A DNA stretch of 64,000 bases from Actinomyces trachealis (GTDB lineage Bacteria; Actinomycetota; Actinomycetes; Actinomycetales; Actinomycetaceae). The translations under genes were made by a program, and so were the position numbers. The notes under the pieces were generated by a model. That model searched no databases, was not told where the DNA came from, and saw only the letters and a list, made by a program, of their open reading frames with translations. Shown one piece after another: positions 56,929 to 64,000 of this stretch (position 1 is the stretch's first letter; every line of letters starts with the position of its first letter). Location: the NCBI RefSeq assembly GCF_015711475.1, contig NZ_CP065027.1, forward strand, positions 434,001-498,000, written 5' to 3'.

Positions 56929-57812
56929 GCACTGTGCACCCTGATCACAGCCAGATGGACCGATCCATCCAGCCACACCTACAGGTCACGTGGGGTGCGG
57001 TCACCAACACCGGCCTGGTGCGGGAGCACAATGAGGACGCCTTCCTGGCAGCCTCCCCGGTATTCCTTGTGGCCGATGGCATGGGCGGTCACCGCTACGG
57101 CGCCCAGGCATCCAAGCTAGCCCTGTCCACCTTTGCGCCCCTGGTGGGGCAGGAGTTTGTCTCCGCTGCCGAGCTGGACAGTGCCCTGTCTGAGGCCGCC
57201 ATCTCCGTCAACACCCTGGGGCAGGACTCAGTGGCCCCTGGCTCCACCCTGACCGGCCTGGTCTTGTCCACACAGGGCCAGCGCCCCTGCCTGAGGGTGG
57301 TCAACATTGGGGATTCCCGCACCTACCAGCTCTCCCGGGGCGTCCTCTCACAGGTCACCAAGGACCATTCTCACGTGCAGGAGCTCATTGACGCGGGCGT
57401 AATTAGCGCAGAAGATGCCCGCAACCGCCCAGACCGCAGTGTCATCACCCGTGCCTTGGGTGCTGGCTCCGGACCGGTGGTCTGCGCGGACCAGGTGCTG
57501 CTGCCAGCCTGCCAGGGGGACCGCTATCTGGTGTGCTCGGATGGGCTCAGCGGCCTGGTGCGGGATGCCGCCCTGGCAGCGGTTCTCAGCGAGCAGGTGT
57601 CCCCGCAGGACGCGGCTGAGAGGCTGTTGGTGCTGGCGCTTGAGGCTGGCGGGCATGACAACATCACTGTGGTTGTCGTAGACGTCGTTGAGGCAACACC
57701 CGGCTGGGGTGCCGGGAGCGTGGATGGGAGCACCATTGCTCACCAACGCCCTGACGAGGACACTGTGCCTCGTGAGGTTGTGATGGACTCTTTGCCTAAG
57801 GGGCAGCCATGA
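56925..57812 (+). CDS. PP2C-type Ser/Thr protein phosphatase
   Basis: 295 aa. All metal-binding motifs are present: VREHNEDAFL (residues about 33-42), VADGMGGHRYG near 50, VNIGDSRTY near 126, LVCSDGLSGLV near 205, and GGHDNITVVVVD near 246. It is soluble, with a short acidic tail. It should reverse phosphorylation by the kinase encoded two genes downstream, and thus control FHA binding. The GTG start and ATGA junction with the next gene show tight coupling. Confidence 0.95.
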   Translation: MSTVHPDHSQMDRSIQPHLQVTWGAVTNTGLVREHNEDAFLAASPVFLVADGMGGHRYGAQASKLALSTFAPLVGQEFVSAAELDSALSEAAISVNTLGQDSVAPGSTLTGLVLSTQGQRPCLRVVNIGDSRTYQLSRGVLSQVTKDHSHVQELIDAGVISAEDARNRPDRSVITRALGAGSGPVVCADQVLLPACQGDRYLVCSDGLSGLVRDAALAAVLSEQVSPQDAAERLLVLALEAGGHDNITVVVVDVVEATPGWGAGSVDGSTIAHQRPDEDTVPREVVMDSLPKGQP

Positions 57813-59341
57813 GTGTTGCACGCTGGTGGCCCGGTGAGGTCAAGGTCGCTGTCAGCGGCACCGGGGCCCTAGCGTTTGACGGCGCCCGCGAGATCCTGGA
57901 CCCACTGTGGCAGCAGCTAGACGCCGGAGCTAGCCTGTCTGACCTGCTGCGCCAGCTGGTGATGGCTTATGACGGCTCGGTACTGGCCCTGCCGGACTTC
58001 CTGCTGGTGGTTTCCCACGAGTCCGGGTGGCGGGCGGTGGCCCGGGGTCGGTTCCGGTTGCTGGACGCTAGCGGCGCTGTACTGCTGTACGCGCCTAACC
58101 CGGTGGCTTGGGAGGAGGTACAGGTGCCTGCAGGCACAGATCTAGTCTTTGACCTGGCGGGCCCCACGATCCAAGAGACGGGGTGGCCGCTGCGGGCAGG
58201 CGTGGTCCCGGCTGGGCGTCTCAGTCTGGATGCCGCAAGCAAGGCTGAATCTGCCCTGGAGTGCGAAGTAGAGTTTGCAGCACCTGAGACGTCAGCGCCC
58301 ACACCTGCTACCAGTGCAAATGTGCTGGGGTCCCCCGTTGTATCGGCCCCAGAGCCGACTCCAGTCCCAGGCACCACGCCGGTGTTCGACGCCGCCGAGG
58401 AGCCGCAGCCGCTGGGGAAGGAAATGGCCTCTTCGGCGACCTTGGGTCCTGAGCACCTGGACCTCATTGGTGTCGACGATGCTGCCCCGCCAGAGACACC
58501 AGCAGAGGAGTTCAGTGCCTACGCCCACCACTACGGTGACCATACCATCGCTGTGAACGTCGCTGAGGCGGCGATACATCACCGAGACACTGAAGCTGGC
58601 ATTGTCACTGCAGTGCCCAAGCCCGGCCAACCTGCTCCGCCTGTCAGCATCTCTGTGGCAGCAGCCGCACAGTCCCCGGTGCCGGGCACTCCACCGGTCA
58701 CGGTGCTTTCCGAGGCGTTTCAGCCCGCCGTCGAAGCAGCTTTGTCAGCGGACCCAGTTGCAGGGGATGAGGCCGACTGGCTGCACGACGGGCATACTGT
58801 GGCAGCCGCCAAACTACGGCGTTCCCGCCCGGGTGCCCACGTCGCTGAGCCGACCCCACAGGCTGGCACCGTGGACACTCAAGGAACCGTGCTAGCGGTC
58901 CTGTGTCCAGCAGAGCATCCCAACACAGTCACTGCCTTGCGCTGCCGGGTCTGCGGCATGCCCGTAAGTGGCTCCAGTGTGTGGGTCCCTCGGCCGGTGC
59001 TGGGGCGTCTGCGCACCTCCTCCCAAGAGGAGGTGATGCTTAGCTCCGACGTCATCATTGGGCGCGCTCCGCAGGCGACGCCAAGGCCCGGCGAGGCTAT
59101 GCCCCAGTTGCTCGCAGTGGCATGCCCCGACAAAGCCATCTCTAAGACTCACTGCGCGGTGCGTGTCGACGGCTGGGAGCTGCTCGTTGAGGATCTCGGC
59201 TCCACCAACGGGACCTTCCTGCTGCGCCGGGGTGAGGCCCCCCGGCGCGTCACCCGAGGTACCCCGGAACCCCTGCTGCTTGGGGATGTGCTGGACCTGG
59301 CGGACTCAGTGACCGTCACGGTGGAGGCTCTCGATGCTTGA
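57809..59341 (+). CDS. FHA-domain protein with zinc-ribbon-like motif
   Basis: 510 aa. The N-terminal about 150 residues form a conserved-looking alpha/beta domain (WWPGEVKVAVSGTGALAFDG, LLVVSHESGWRAVARGRFRL). A long Ala/Pro/Glu-rich disordered middle follows. At about 365-390 two cysteine pairs, LCPAEHPN and CRVCGMPV, suggest a small zinc ribbon. A C-terminal FHA domain runs about 405-505 (VIIGRAPQATP, AISKTHCAVRV, EDLGSTNGTFLL). It is probably a phospho-dependent scaffold. It overlaps the kinase start by 8 nt. Confidence 0.88.
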   Translation: MSVARWWPGEVKVAVSGTGALAFDGAREILDPLWQQLDAGASLSDLLRQLVMAYDGSVLALPDFLLVVSHESGWRAVARGRFRLLDASGAVLLYAPNPVAWEEVQVPAGTDLVFDLAGPTIQETGWPLRAGVVPAGRLSLDAASKAESALECEVEFAAPETSAPTPATSANVLGSPVVSAPEPTPVPGTTPVFDAAEEPQPLGKEMASSATLGPEHLDLIGVDDAAPPETPAEEFSAYAHHYGDHTIAVNVAEAAIHHRDTEAGIVTAVPKPGQPAPPVSISVAAAAQSPVPGTPPVTVLSEAFQPAVEAALSADPVAGDEADWLHDGHTVAAAKLRRSRPGAHVAEPTPQAGTVDTQGTVLAVLCPAEHPNTVTALRCRVCGMPVSGSSVWVPRPVLGRLRTSSQEEVMLSSDVIIGRAPQATPRPGEAMPQLLAVACPDKAISKTHCAVRVDGWELLVEDLGSTNGTFLLRRGEAPRRVTRGTPEPLLLGDVLDLADSVTVTVEALDA

Positions 59342-61040
59342 GCGTTCTCGTCCAGTCCCCCCGGAGATCCCGGGCGCCACCTATACACGCTTCCTGGGAG
59401 CCGGAGGCTTCGCTGACGTCTTTCTGTACCGCCAAGCCGCTCCGGCACGAGAAGTGGCGGTAAAGGTCATCCGCTCTGAGGCGCGGCTTGAGGCCAGAGA
59501 TCACTTCAAGCACGAGACCGACATTATGGCCCTGCTGTCGTCTCACCCATCCGTGGTTTCCGTGTATGACGCTGGGCAGACCAAGGACCAGCGCGGCTAC
59601 ATCGTCATGGAGTTCTGCCCGCCACCACATATGGGACAGCTCTGCAAGCAGGAGCCACCGTCCCTGGACCGGGTACTCAAGTACGCGATTCAGATCGGTT
59701 CCGCCGTGGAGACCATCCACCGTAGCGGCTATCTGCACCGGGATATCAAGCCCGCCAACATCCTCATGACCGCCTTCAACCGGCCAGCCCTGACGGACTT
59801 CGGCATCGCCGTGCCTATTGAGGCGCAGGTGGTCAATGATGACTTCGGTGGTGCCTCCCCGCCTTGGGCGCCATACGAGCAGCAGCTTGGTGACGAGGCC
59901 CTCACCCCCGCGGCTGACGTCTACGCCTTAGGCGCCACCATCTACAACATGATCACCGGGCACGCCCCACATGTGGATCGGAGCCCTGGGGCTGCAAACG
60001 AGCGTGCGGATATGCTCCGCCGCGCCCAGTTGGGGTTGATCCCACCGATCACCCGCGTCGACGTGCCCGAGCAGTTGCACCGGGTCCTGCGCACTGCCAT
60101 GGCTCCGCAGCCCGCTTACCGGTACCAGACTGCCCTGGCCCTGGTCAGGGACCTGCAGAAGATCCAACGAGACCAGAACCTTACGGTCACTGAGGCTGAC
60201 GTCATGGAGCAGGCCCCGCTGGACACGGCTGGGGTCGGGGAACCCGACCGCACGATCCTGCGCCCAGTGACCGCTATCGACCCCTACCAGGGCACTCAGG
60301 ACGCCTTGGTCGCTGACGCCACCCGTTTTAAGCCGCGCATCATCATCCCGCTGGCTGAGGTGGAGGAACAGACCAGCGCCGACACGCTGCTGGGCAGCCC
60401 CGGCCAGCTATTCAGTGCCACTGGTGGGGACTTGGGCCACACTGGCGGCGGTGTCTTGGCTCCTTCCACGGAGATGACCGGCTCACGCCACAAGCCCACA
60501 GACTGTAGCGGCGAGAAGATGGCGCCACCGGCCCCAGCCACCCCTGCTCTGAGCCGGGATGGGGAAGCTAGCGTCCTTGAGGTCGGCGCCTCTGATCCGG
60601 ACGTTGTCGGCCAACCGCCCTCCCGGCGGCTGGTGCTGGGGCTGGCAGCTGCAGTGGCGTTGGTTCTCGTGCTCGGAGGCATTGGAGTGCGGTCCTGGCT
60701 GCGCGATGAGGGAGGCATCCAGAAGGTTTCCACCTCCGCCAGCCCCGAGGCTGATGTCGTCGGGCCGGGCGGCGAGGTGGCTCAAGACGCCGGAGTCACC
60801 AACCTGCAGTTGACGGTTAACGGCAAGCAGGTTACTGCCACCTGGGACTATGAGGGTCCCGCTGGCGCCATCTTCCTCTACTCGGTGGTTGACCCCGCCA
60901 ATCAGCGCCAGCTCCAGGAGACCAGTGAGCACACCGCCACTGTTGACGCTGTCCCTGGTCGGACCTGCGTCGAGGTGGTGGTACGGAGCGCCTCCGGATC
61001 ATCTTCCGTCCCCACAACCAAGTGCCAGGAGACACCATGA
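59334..61040 (+). CDS. Receptor Ser/Thr protein kinase with FN3-like ectodomain (Pkb2-like)
   Basis: 568 aa. The kinase domain spans about residues 17-275: LGAGGFADVFLY, lysine in VAVKVI, LHRDIKPANIL and DFGIAV are intact. The APE motif reads APYE (PPWAPYEQQ), an atypical form. A linker of about 150 residues with threonine-rich stretches (possible autophosphorylation sites) leads to one helix near 430 (VLGLAAAVALVLVLGGIGV). The outer about 110 residues look like one FN3/Ig fold (LQLTVNGKQVTATWDYEG, CVEVVVRSASGSS). It corresponds in position and type to pkb2 of PFNA clusters. ATGA overlap with the next gene. Confidence 0.9.
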   Translation: MLERSRPVPPEIPGATYTRFLGAGGFADVFLYRQAAPAREVAVKVIRSEARLEARDHFKHETDIMALLSSHPSVVSVYDAGQTKDQRGYIVMEFCPPPHMGQLCKQEPPSLDRVLKYAIQIGSAVETIHRSGYLHRDIKPANILMTAFNRPALTDFGIAVPIEAQVVNDDFGGASPPWAPYEQQLGDEALTPAADVYALGATIYNMITGHAPHVDRSPGAANERADMLRRAQLGLIPPITRVDVPEQLHRVLRTAMAPQPAYRYQTALALVRDLQKIQRDQNLTVTEADVMEQAPLDTAGVGEPDRTILRPVTAIDPYQGTQDALVADATRFKPRIIIPLAEVEEQTSADTLLGSPGQLFSATGGDLGHTGGGVLAPSTEMTGSRHKPTDCSGEKMAPPAPATPALSRDGEASVLEVGASDPDVVGQPPSRRLVLGLAAAVALVLVLGGIGVRSWLRDEGGIQKVSTSASPEADVVGPGGEVAQDAGVTNLQLTVNGKQVTATWDYEGPAGAIFLYSVVDPANQRQLQETSEHTATVDAVPGRTCVEVVVRSASGSSSVPTTKCQETP

Positions 61041-61801
61041 GTGAGATTCAGGCCCAGGAGGGGTCGCAGGAGGACCCGGAGGGGCGGGCTGCGTCCCTAG
61101 CCGTCGACTTCTGTGGAGAGGTGTACCAGGTTAAGCCTGGTGAGGTCTTCCGCGTTGGTCGTGAAGGTGACCTGGCCATCGACGACAACCCCTTTCTGCA
61201 CCGAAGCTTCTTGGTGCTGGAGCATGCCCACGGCCTGTGGTGGCTGTCGAATGTCGGCTCCCGTCTGGCCGCTTCCGTGGCTGATTCAACCGGCTCCTCC
61301 GTGTCCCACGTAGCTCCCGGGTCACGAGTGCCACTGGTATTCCCCACCATGACCATCGTGTTCTCTGCCGGAGCCACCACCTACGAGATCCTCCTGGAGG
61401 TGCCTTGCCCTGCCTATGACGCCAGCATGGCTGTCAGCACCAGTACAGACATGGAAACCACCATCGGTGCCGTCAGTCTCACCGCCAGCCAGCAACTGCT
61501 GATCTTGGCCCTGGCCGAGCCTTGGCTGCGGCGGGTCGGCTCCGGACCCGTGGACCTGCCCCGCAATGTTGACGCCGCCGCCCGCCTGGGCTGGAGCCTG
61601 ACCCGTTTTAACCGCAAGCTGGATAATGTCTGCGACAAGCTCGACCGGGTAGGCGTTAAGGGCCTGCGTGGGGGACCGCAGTCTCACGCCACCTTCCGGC
61701 GCGTCGCCCTGGTGGACTATGCGTTGGCGGCCCGTTTGGTCACGGCTGAGGATCTGCCCCTGCTGGATGCCGCCGCGGCGGATAGTAAGGAGAGCAGATG
61801 A
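61037..61801 (+). CDS. FHA-like protein with C-terminal helical DNA-binding-like domain
   Basis: 254 aa. Residues about 20-115 form a forkhead-associated-like fold (VFRVGREGDLAIDDNPFLHR, SFLVLEHAHGLWWLSNVGS). The usual SxxH is weak (LHRSFLVL) and the NG motif is replaced by NVGSR, so phosphopeptide binding is uncertain. Residues about 140-245 are helical: LTASQQLLILALAEPWLRR, AARLGWSLTRFNRKLDNVCD, resembling a winged-helix or LuxR/SARP-type domain. It may act as a regulator tied to the kinase. The start is ATG 61037; a GTG at 61022 is less likely. Confidence 0.78.
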   Translation: MSEIQAQEGSQEDPEGRAASLAVDFCGEVYQVKPGEVFRVGREGDLAIDDNPFLHRSFLVLEHAHGLWWLSNVGSRLAASVADSTGSSVSHVAPGSRVPLVFPTMTIVFSAGATTYEILLEVPCPAYDASMAVSTSTDMETTIGAVSLTASQQLLILALAEPWLRRVGSGPVDLPRNVDAAARLGWSLTRFNRKLDNVCDKLDRVGVKGLRGGPQSHATFRRVALVDYALAARLVTAEDLPLLDAAAADSKESR

Positions 61802-64000
61802 AGCTGCGCCTGACTGTCACCGCGCCTTCCGGCGTCGCCCGGAATCTCCAGGTGACTGCGGACGCTACCGCCACGATTGGCGACGTCGCTGCGGGCCTCG
61901 CAGGCGCAGGTCCCTCCCGCGCCAGCGCCCCGGTGGACCCGCGCACGGTGACCTTGGAGGTGCTGGAGGCTGGGGGTCCTGTGTCCACCACCGGTAGGGT
62001 GGGCGCTTCAATAGGTGGCGGCGTGCAAGGTCGCATGCTTGACCCGGCACTGCACTTAGACGAATCCGGGCTGCGCTCCGGCGCTATCGTGACGGTCCGT
62101 TCCGTAGGGCCTTCCAGGCGTGAAAAGGCGCAGGAGGGGGCAGTGGTCACCGTTTTGAGTGGTCCGCATGCGGGTGAGTCCTATCCGGTGCCAGTTGGTG
62201 CCACAGAGATCGGCCGCTCCTCACATTGTGACATCACCTTGGGCAGGGACCCGCTTGTCTCCAAGCACCACCTGCGTCTTACCGTGGGGTCTACGGTGGA
62301 GGTCAGTGATTTGGGCTCCGCCAATGGGGTGCTGGTGGGGGAGATGAAAGTCCAACGCCAAAGTATTTCGAGCACCGAGGTGGTCACCATCGGCGGTACC
62401 ACCTTGCGGGTCTCCCGGGTGGTGGCGGCCTCGGAGATCCCGGGTAGTGCTGACACCACGGACCTGGGACACAACCGCTCCCCGCGCGTGGTGCCGCGCA
62501 CGCCCGCGATCACCATTGAGTTGCCCAATGCGCCACGGCCTAAGGACAAGGCCCGCTTCCCGATCCTGGCCATGATGGCTCCCTTGGTTATGGGCACCGC
62601 CATGTACTTGATGAGCCGCAATCCGCTGAGCCTGATCTTTGTGGCCCTGAGTCCGATCATCATGATCGGCAACTGGATTGACCAGCGGATTCGGAATAAA
62701 CGGGCCTATAAGCATGAGGTGGAGGTCTTCTCCGAGGCTATCGAGCAGGCCGGTGAGGATTTGGAGGAGGCGCATAAGCGTGAGCGGGCCGCGCGGCTGG
62801 CGCAGTACCCATCCACGGAAGAGGTTATGGCTGACGCCTTGCTGATGGGGTCGCTGCTGTGGTCTCGCCGTCCCGAGCACCCTGAGTTTCTGCAGCTGCG
62901 GCTGGGCTTGGGTTCGGATGTGCCGCGCACAGAGCTGGATGGCGGCAATGACGCCGATGCGGTGCCGGTGCACAAGGAGATGATCCGGGAGGTACAGGCT
63001 CGCAATGAGTTGATCGCTGAGGTTCCGATTGTCACCAACCTGCGGGAGGACGGTTCTGTGGGCCTGGCGGGACGCCGGGACCTGCTTGACGGCGTCGCTC
63101 AGGCGGTTTTGGCACAACTGGTGTTACTGCACTCCCCGGCAGAGTTGGCCCTGGTGTGCCTCACAGACGCGCGGGGTAGGGGCCGTTGGGGATGGTTGGA
63201 GTGGCTGCCGCACACCGCCTCACCACATTCACCCATCGGCTCCATGCAGCTGGCCTGCGACCCCACTACGGGCACGGCCCTACTGGCCCGCCTGGAGGAG
63301 CTGATCTCTATTCGGGGTGGCTCCGGCACCCCTGGTCTGCGCGGCCCGGCGGATCATGAGGACGACTCCGGTGACGCGCCCACGGTGCCAGCCGTTGTGG
63401 TGCTGGTGGATGGTGCGGGAGTTGACCGGGCCCGTCTGAACCGGGTGGTGGAGCAGGGTCCGGACGTGGGGGTGCACGTTGTCTGGGTTGCGGACCACGT
63501 CAAGGACCTGCCAGCTGCTTGCCGTACTTTTGTGGATGTGCGGGCTGATGGCACCACCGTGGGTTTTGTGCGCCGTTCGCGTTCTAGCACCGACGTCGTG
63601 CCTGAGCATCTGAGTCTGGAGCGTAGCCAAGGTCTGGGGCGGGTGCTGGCGCCGATCGTGGACGCTGGCGTGCCCGTGGACGATGAGTCTGATCTGCCGC
63701 GCGCCATATCCTTCGTGACCTTAACGGGTGAGGAGCTGGCGGACTCGCCAGAGGCTCAGGTGATGCGCTGGAAAGCTAACCATTCGGTGATTGACCGCAG
63801 CGGGACCTTCCCACTTAAGCACCCTGTGTCCTTGTCCGCCCTGGTGGGTCAGGGGGCTGAGGGGCCCATCTCCTTGGATCTGCGGGTGCATGGGCCACAC
63901 GCCTTGGTGGGCGGTACCACGGGTGCTGGTAAGTCGGAGTTCCTGCAGTCCTGGGTGTTGGGCATGGCCCAGGCACTTTCTCCGGACCGGGTGACCTTCC
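61798..64000 (+). CDS. FHA-FtsK/SpoIIIE ATPase, EssC/EccC-like secretion motor (partial, runs off the right edge)
   Basis: The frame is open from ATG 61798 to the window end, 734 codons without a stop. Residues 1-100 form a ubiquitin- or FHA-like cap (LRLTVTAPSGVARNLQV). A clear FHA follows at about 120-205 (EIGRSSHCDITLG, VSKHHLRL, SDLGSANGV). Two adjacent transmembrane helices lie at about 258-300 (FPILAMMAPLVMGTAMYLM, SLIFVALSPIIMIGNWI). A long FtsK N-domain then reaches the first Walker A GGTTGAGKSEF near residue 705. N-terminal FHA plus two helices plus FtsK modules is the EssC layout of type VII secretion. The C-terminal ATPase modules are outside the window. Confidence 0.88.
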   Translation, partial: MKLRLTVTAPSGVARNLQVTADATATIGDVAAGLAGAGPSRASAPVDPRTVTLEVLEAGGPVSTTGRVGASIGGGVQGRMLDPALHLDESGLRSGAIVTVRSVGPSRREKAQEGAVVTVLSGPHAGESYPVPVGATEIGRSSHCDITLGRDPLVSKHHLRLTVGSTVEVSDLGSANGVLVGEMKVQRQSISSTEVVTIGGTTLRVSRVVAASEIPGSADTTDLGHNRSPRVVPRTPAITIELPNAPRPKDKARFPILAMMAPLVMGTAMYLMSRNPLSLIFVALSPIIMIGNWIDQRIRNKRAYKHEVEVFSEAIEQAGEDLEEAHKRERAARLAQYPSTEEVMADALLMGSLLWSRRPEHPEFLQLRLGLGSDVPRTELDGGNDADAVPVHKEMIREVQARNELIAEVPIVTNLREDGSVGLAGRRDLLDGVAQAVLAQLVLLHSPAELALVCLTDARGRGRWGWLEWLPHTASPHSPIGSMQLACDPTTGTALLARLEELISIRGGSGTPGLRGPADHEDDSGDAPTVPAVVVLVDGAGVDRARLNRVVEQGPDVGVHVVWVADHVKDLPAACRTFVDVRADGTTVGFVRRSRSSTDVVPEHLSLERSQGLGRVLAPIVDAGVPVDDESDLPRAISFVTLTGEELADSPEAQVMRWKANHSVIDRSGTFPLKHPVSLSALVGQGAEGPISLDLRVHGPHALVGGTTGAGKSEFLQSWVLGMAQALSPDRVTF

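Overview
The window is a 64-kb piece of chromosome from a high-GC Gram-positive bacterium. It is probably an Actinomycetaceae member (Actinomyces-like). The reasons are strongly G/C-biased third positions, the tRNA-Trp-secE-nusG-rplK-rplA order, a 32-aa bS22 ribosomal protein typical of Actinobacteria, a BldC-type small regulator, an LAxTG-type sortase signal, and frequent GTG/TTG or apparently leaderless starts. Genus level is inference from sequence character only.

Layout. 1-3.1 kb: tail of a SorC/DeoR-like regulator, an unknown single-pass membrane protein with a long basic N-terminus, and radA. 3.1-7.2 kb: an iron-chelate ABC importer (ATPase, two permeases, lipoprotein) behind a DtxR/IdeR-like box. 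7.3-16 kb: housekeeping genes (transketolase, aldose epimerase family, Ktr/Trk potassium uptake pair, BldC-like regulator, bS22, murB, EamA transporter). 16-20 kb: a scrambled accessory patch with an intact antitoxin/PIN-toxin pair, an intact SDR oxidoreductase, and relics of at least four genes and two insertion sequences (IS3 and IS110 types). 20-25 kb: adenosine deaminase, an APH-fold kinase-like protein, an aminotransferase and a DUF4862-type protein. 25-44.6 kb: the translation/transcription block tRNA-Trp, secE, nusG, rplK, rplA, rplJ, rplL, rpoB, rpoC. It is split twice, first by a receptor Ser/Thr kinase plus an OmpA-domain lipoprotein, then by two tandem LAATG surface proteins.

44.7-64 kb: one long, tightly overlapping operon. 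It runs giant Ig/FN3 surface protein (2008 aa), MoxR AAA ATPase, DUF58 protein, membrane transglutaminase-like protein, RDD-FHA protein, PP2C phosphatase, zinc-ribbon/FHA protein, receptor Ser/Thr kinase with an FN3-like ectodomain, FHA/helical protein, and an FHA-FtsK/SpoIIIE ATPase of the EssC/EccC type that runs off the right edge. The first part matches the arrangement known from bifidobacteria as the PFNA cluster (kinase, FN3, AAA-ATPase, DUF58, transglutaminase). The join to a phosphatase, three FHA adaptors and a type VII-like secretion motor suggests a phosphorylation-controlled export or surface-assembly machine. This is the most interesting system in the window. Its transglutaminase-like member lacks the catalytic cysteine.
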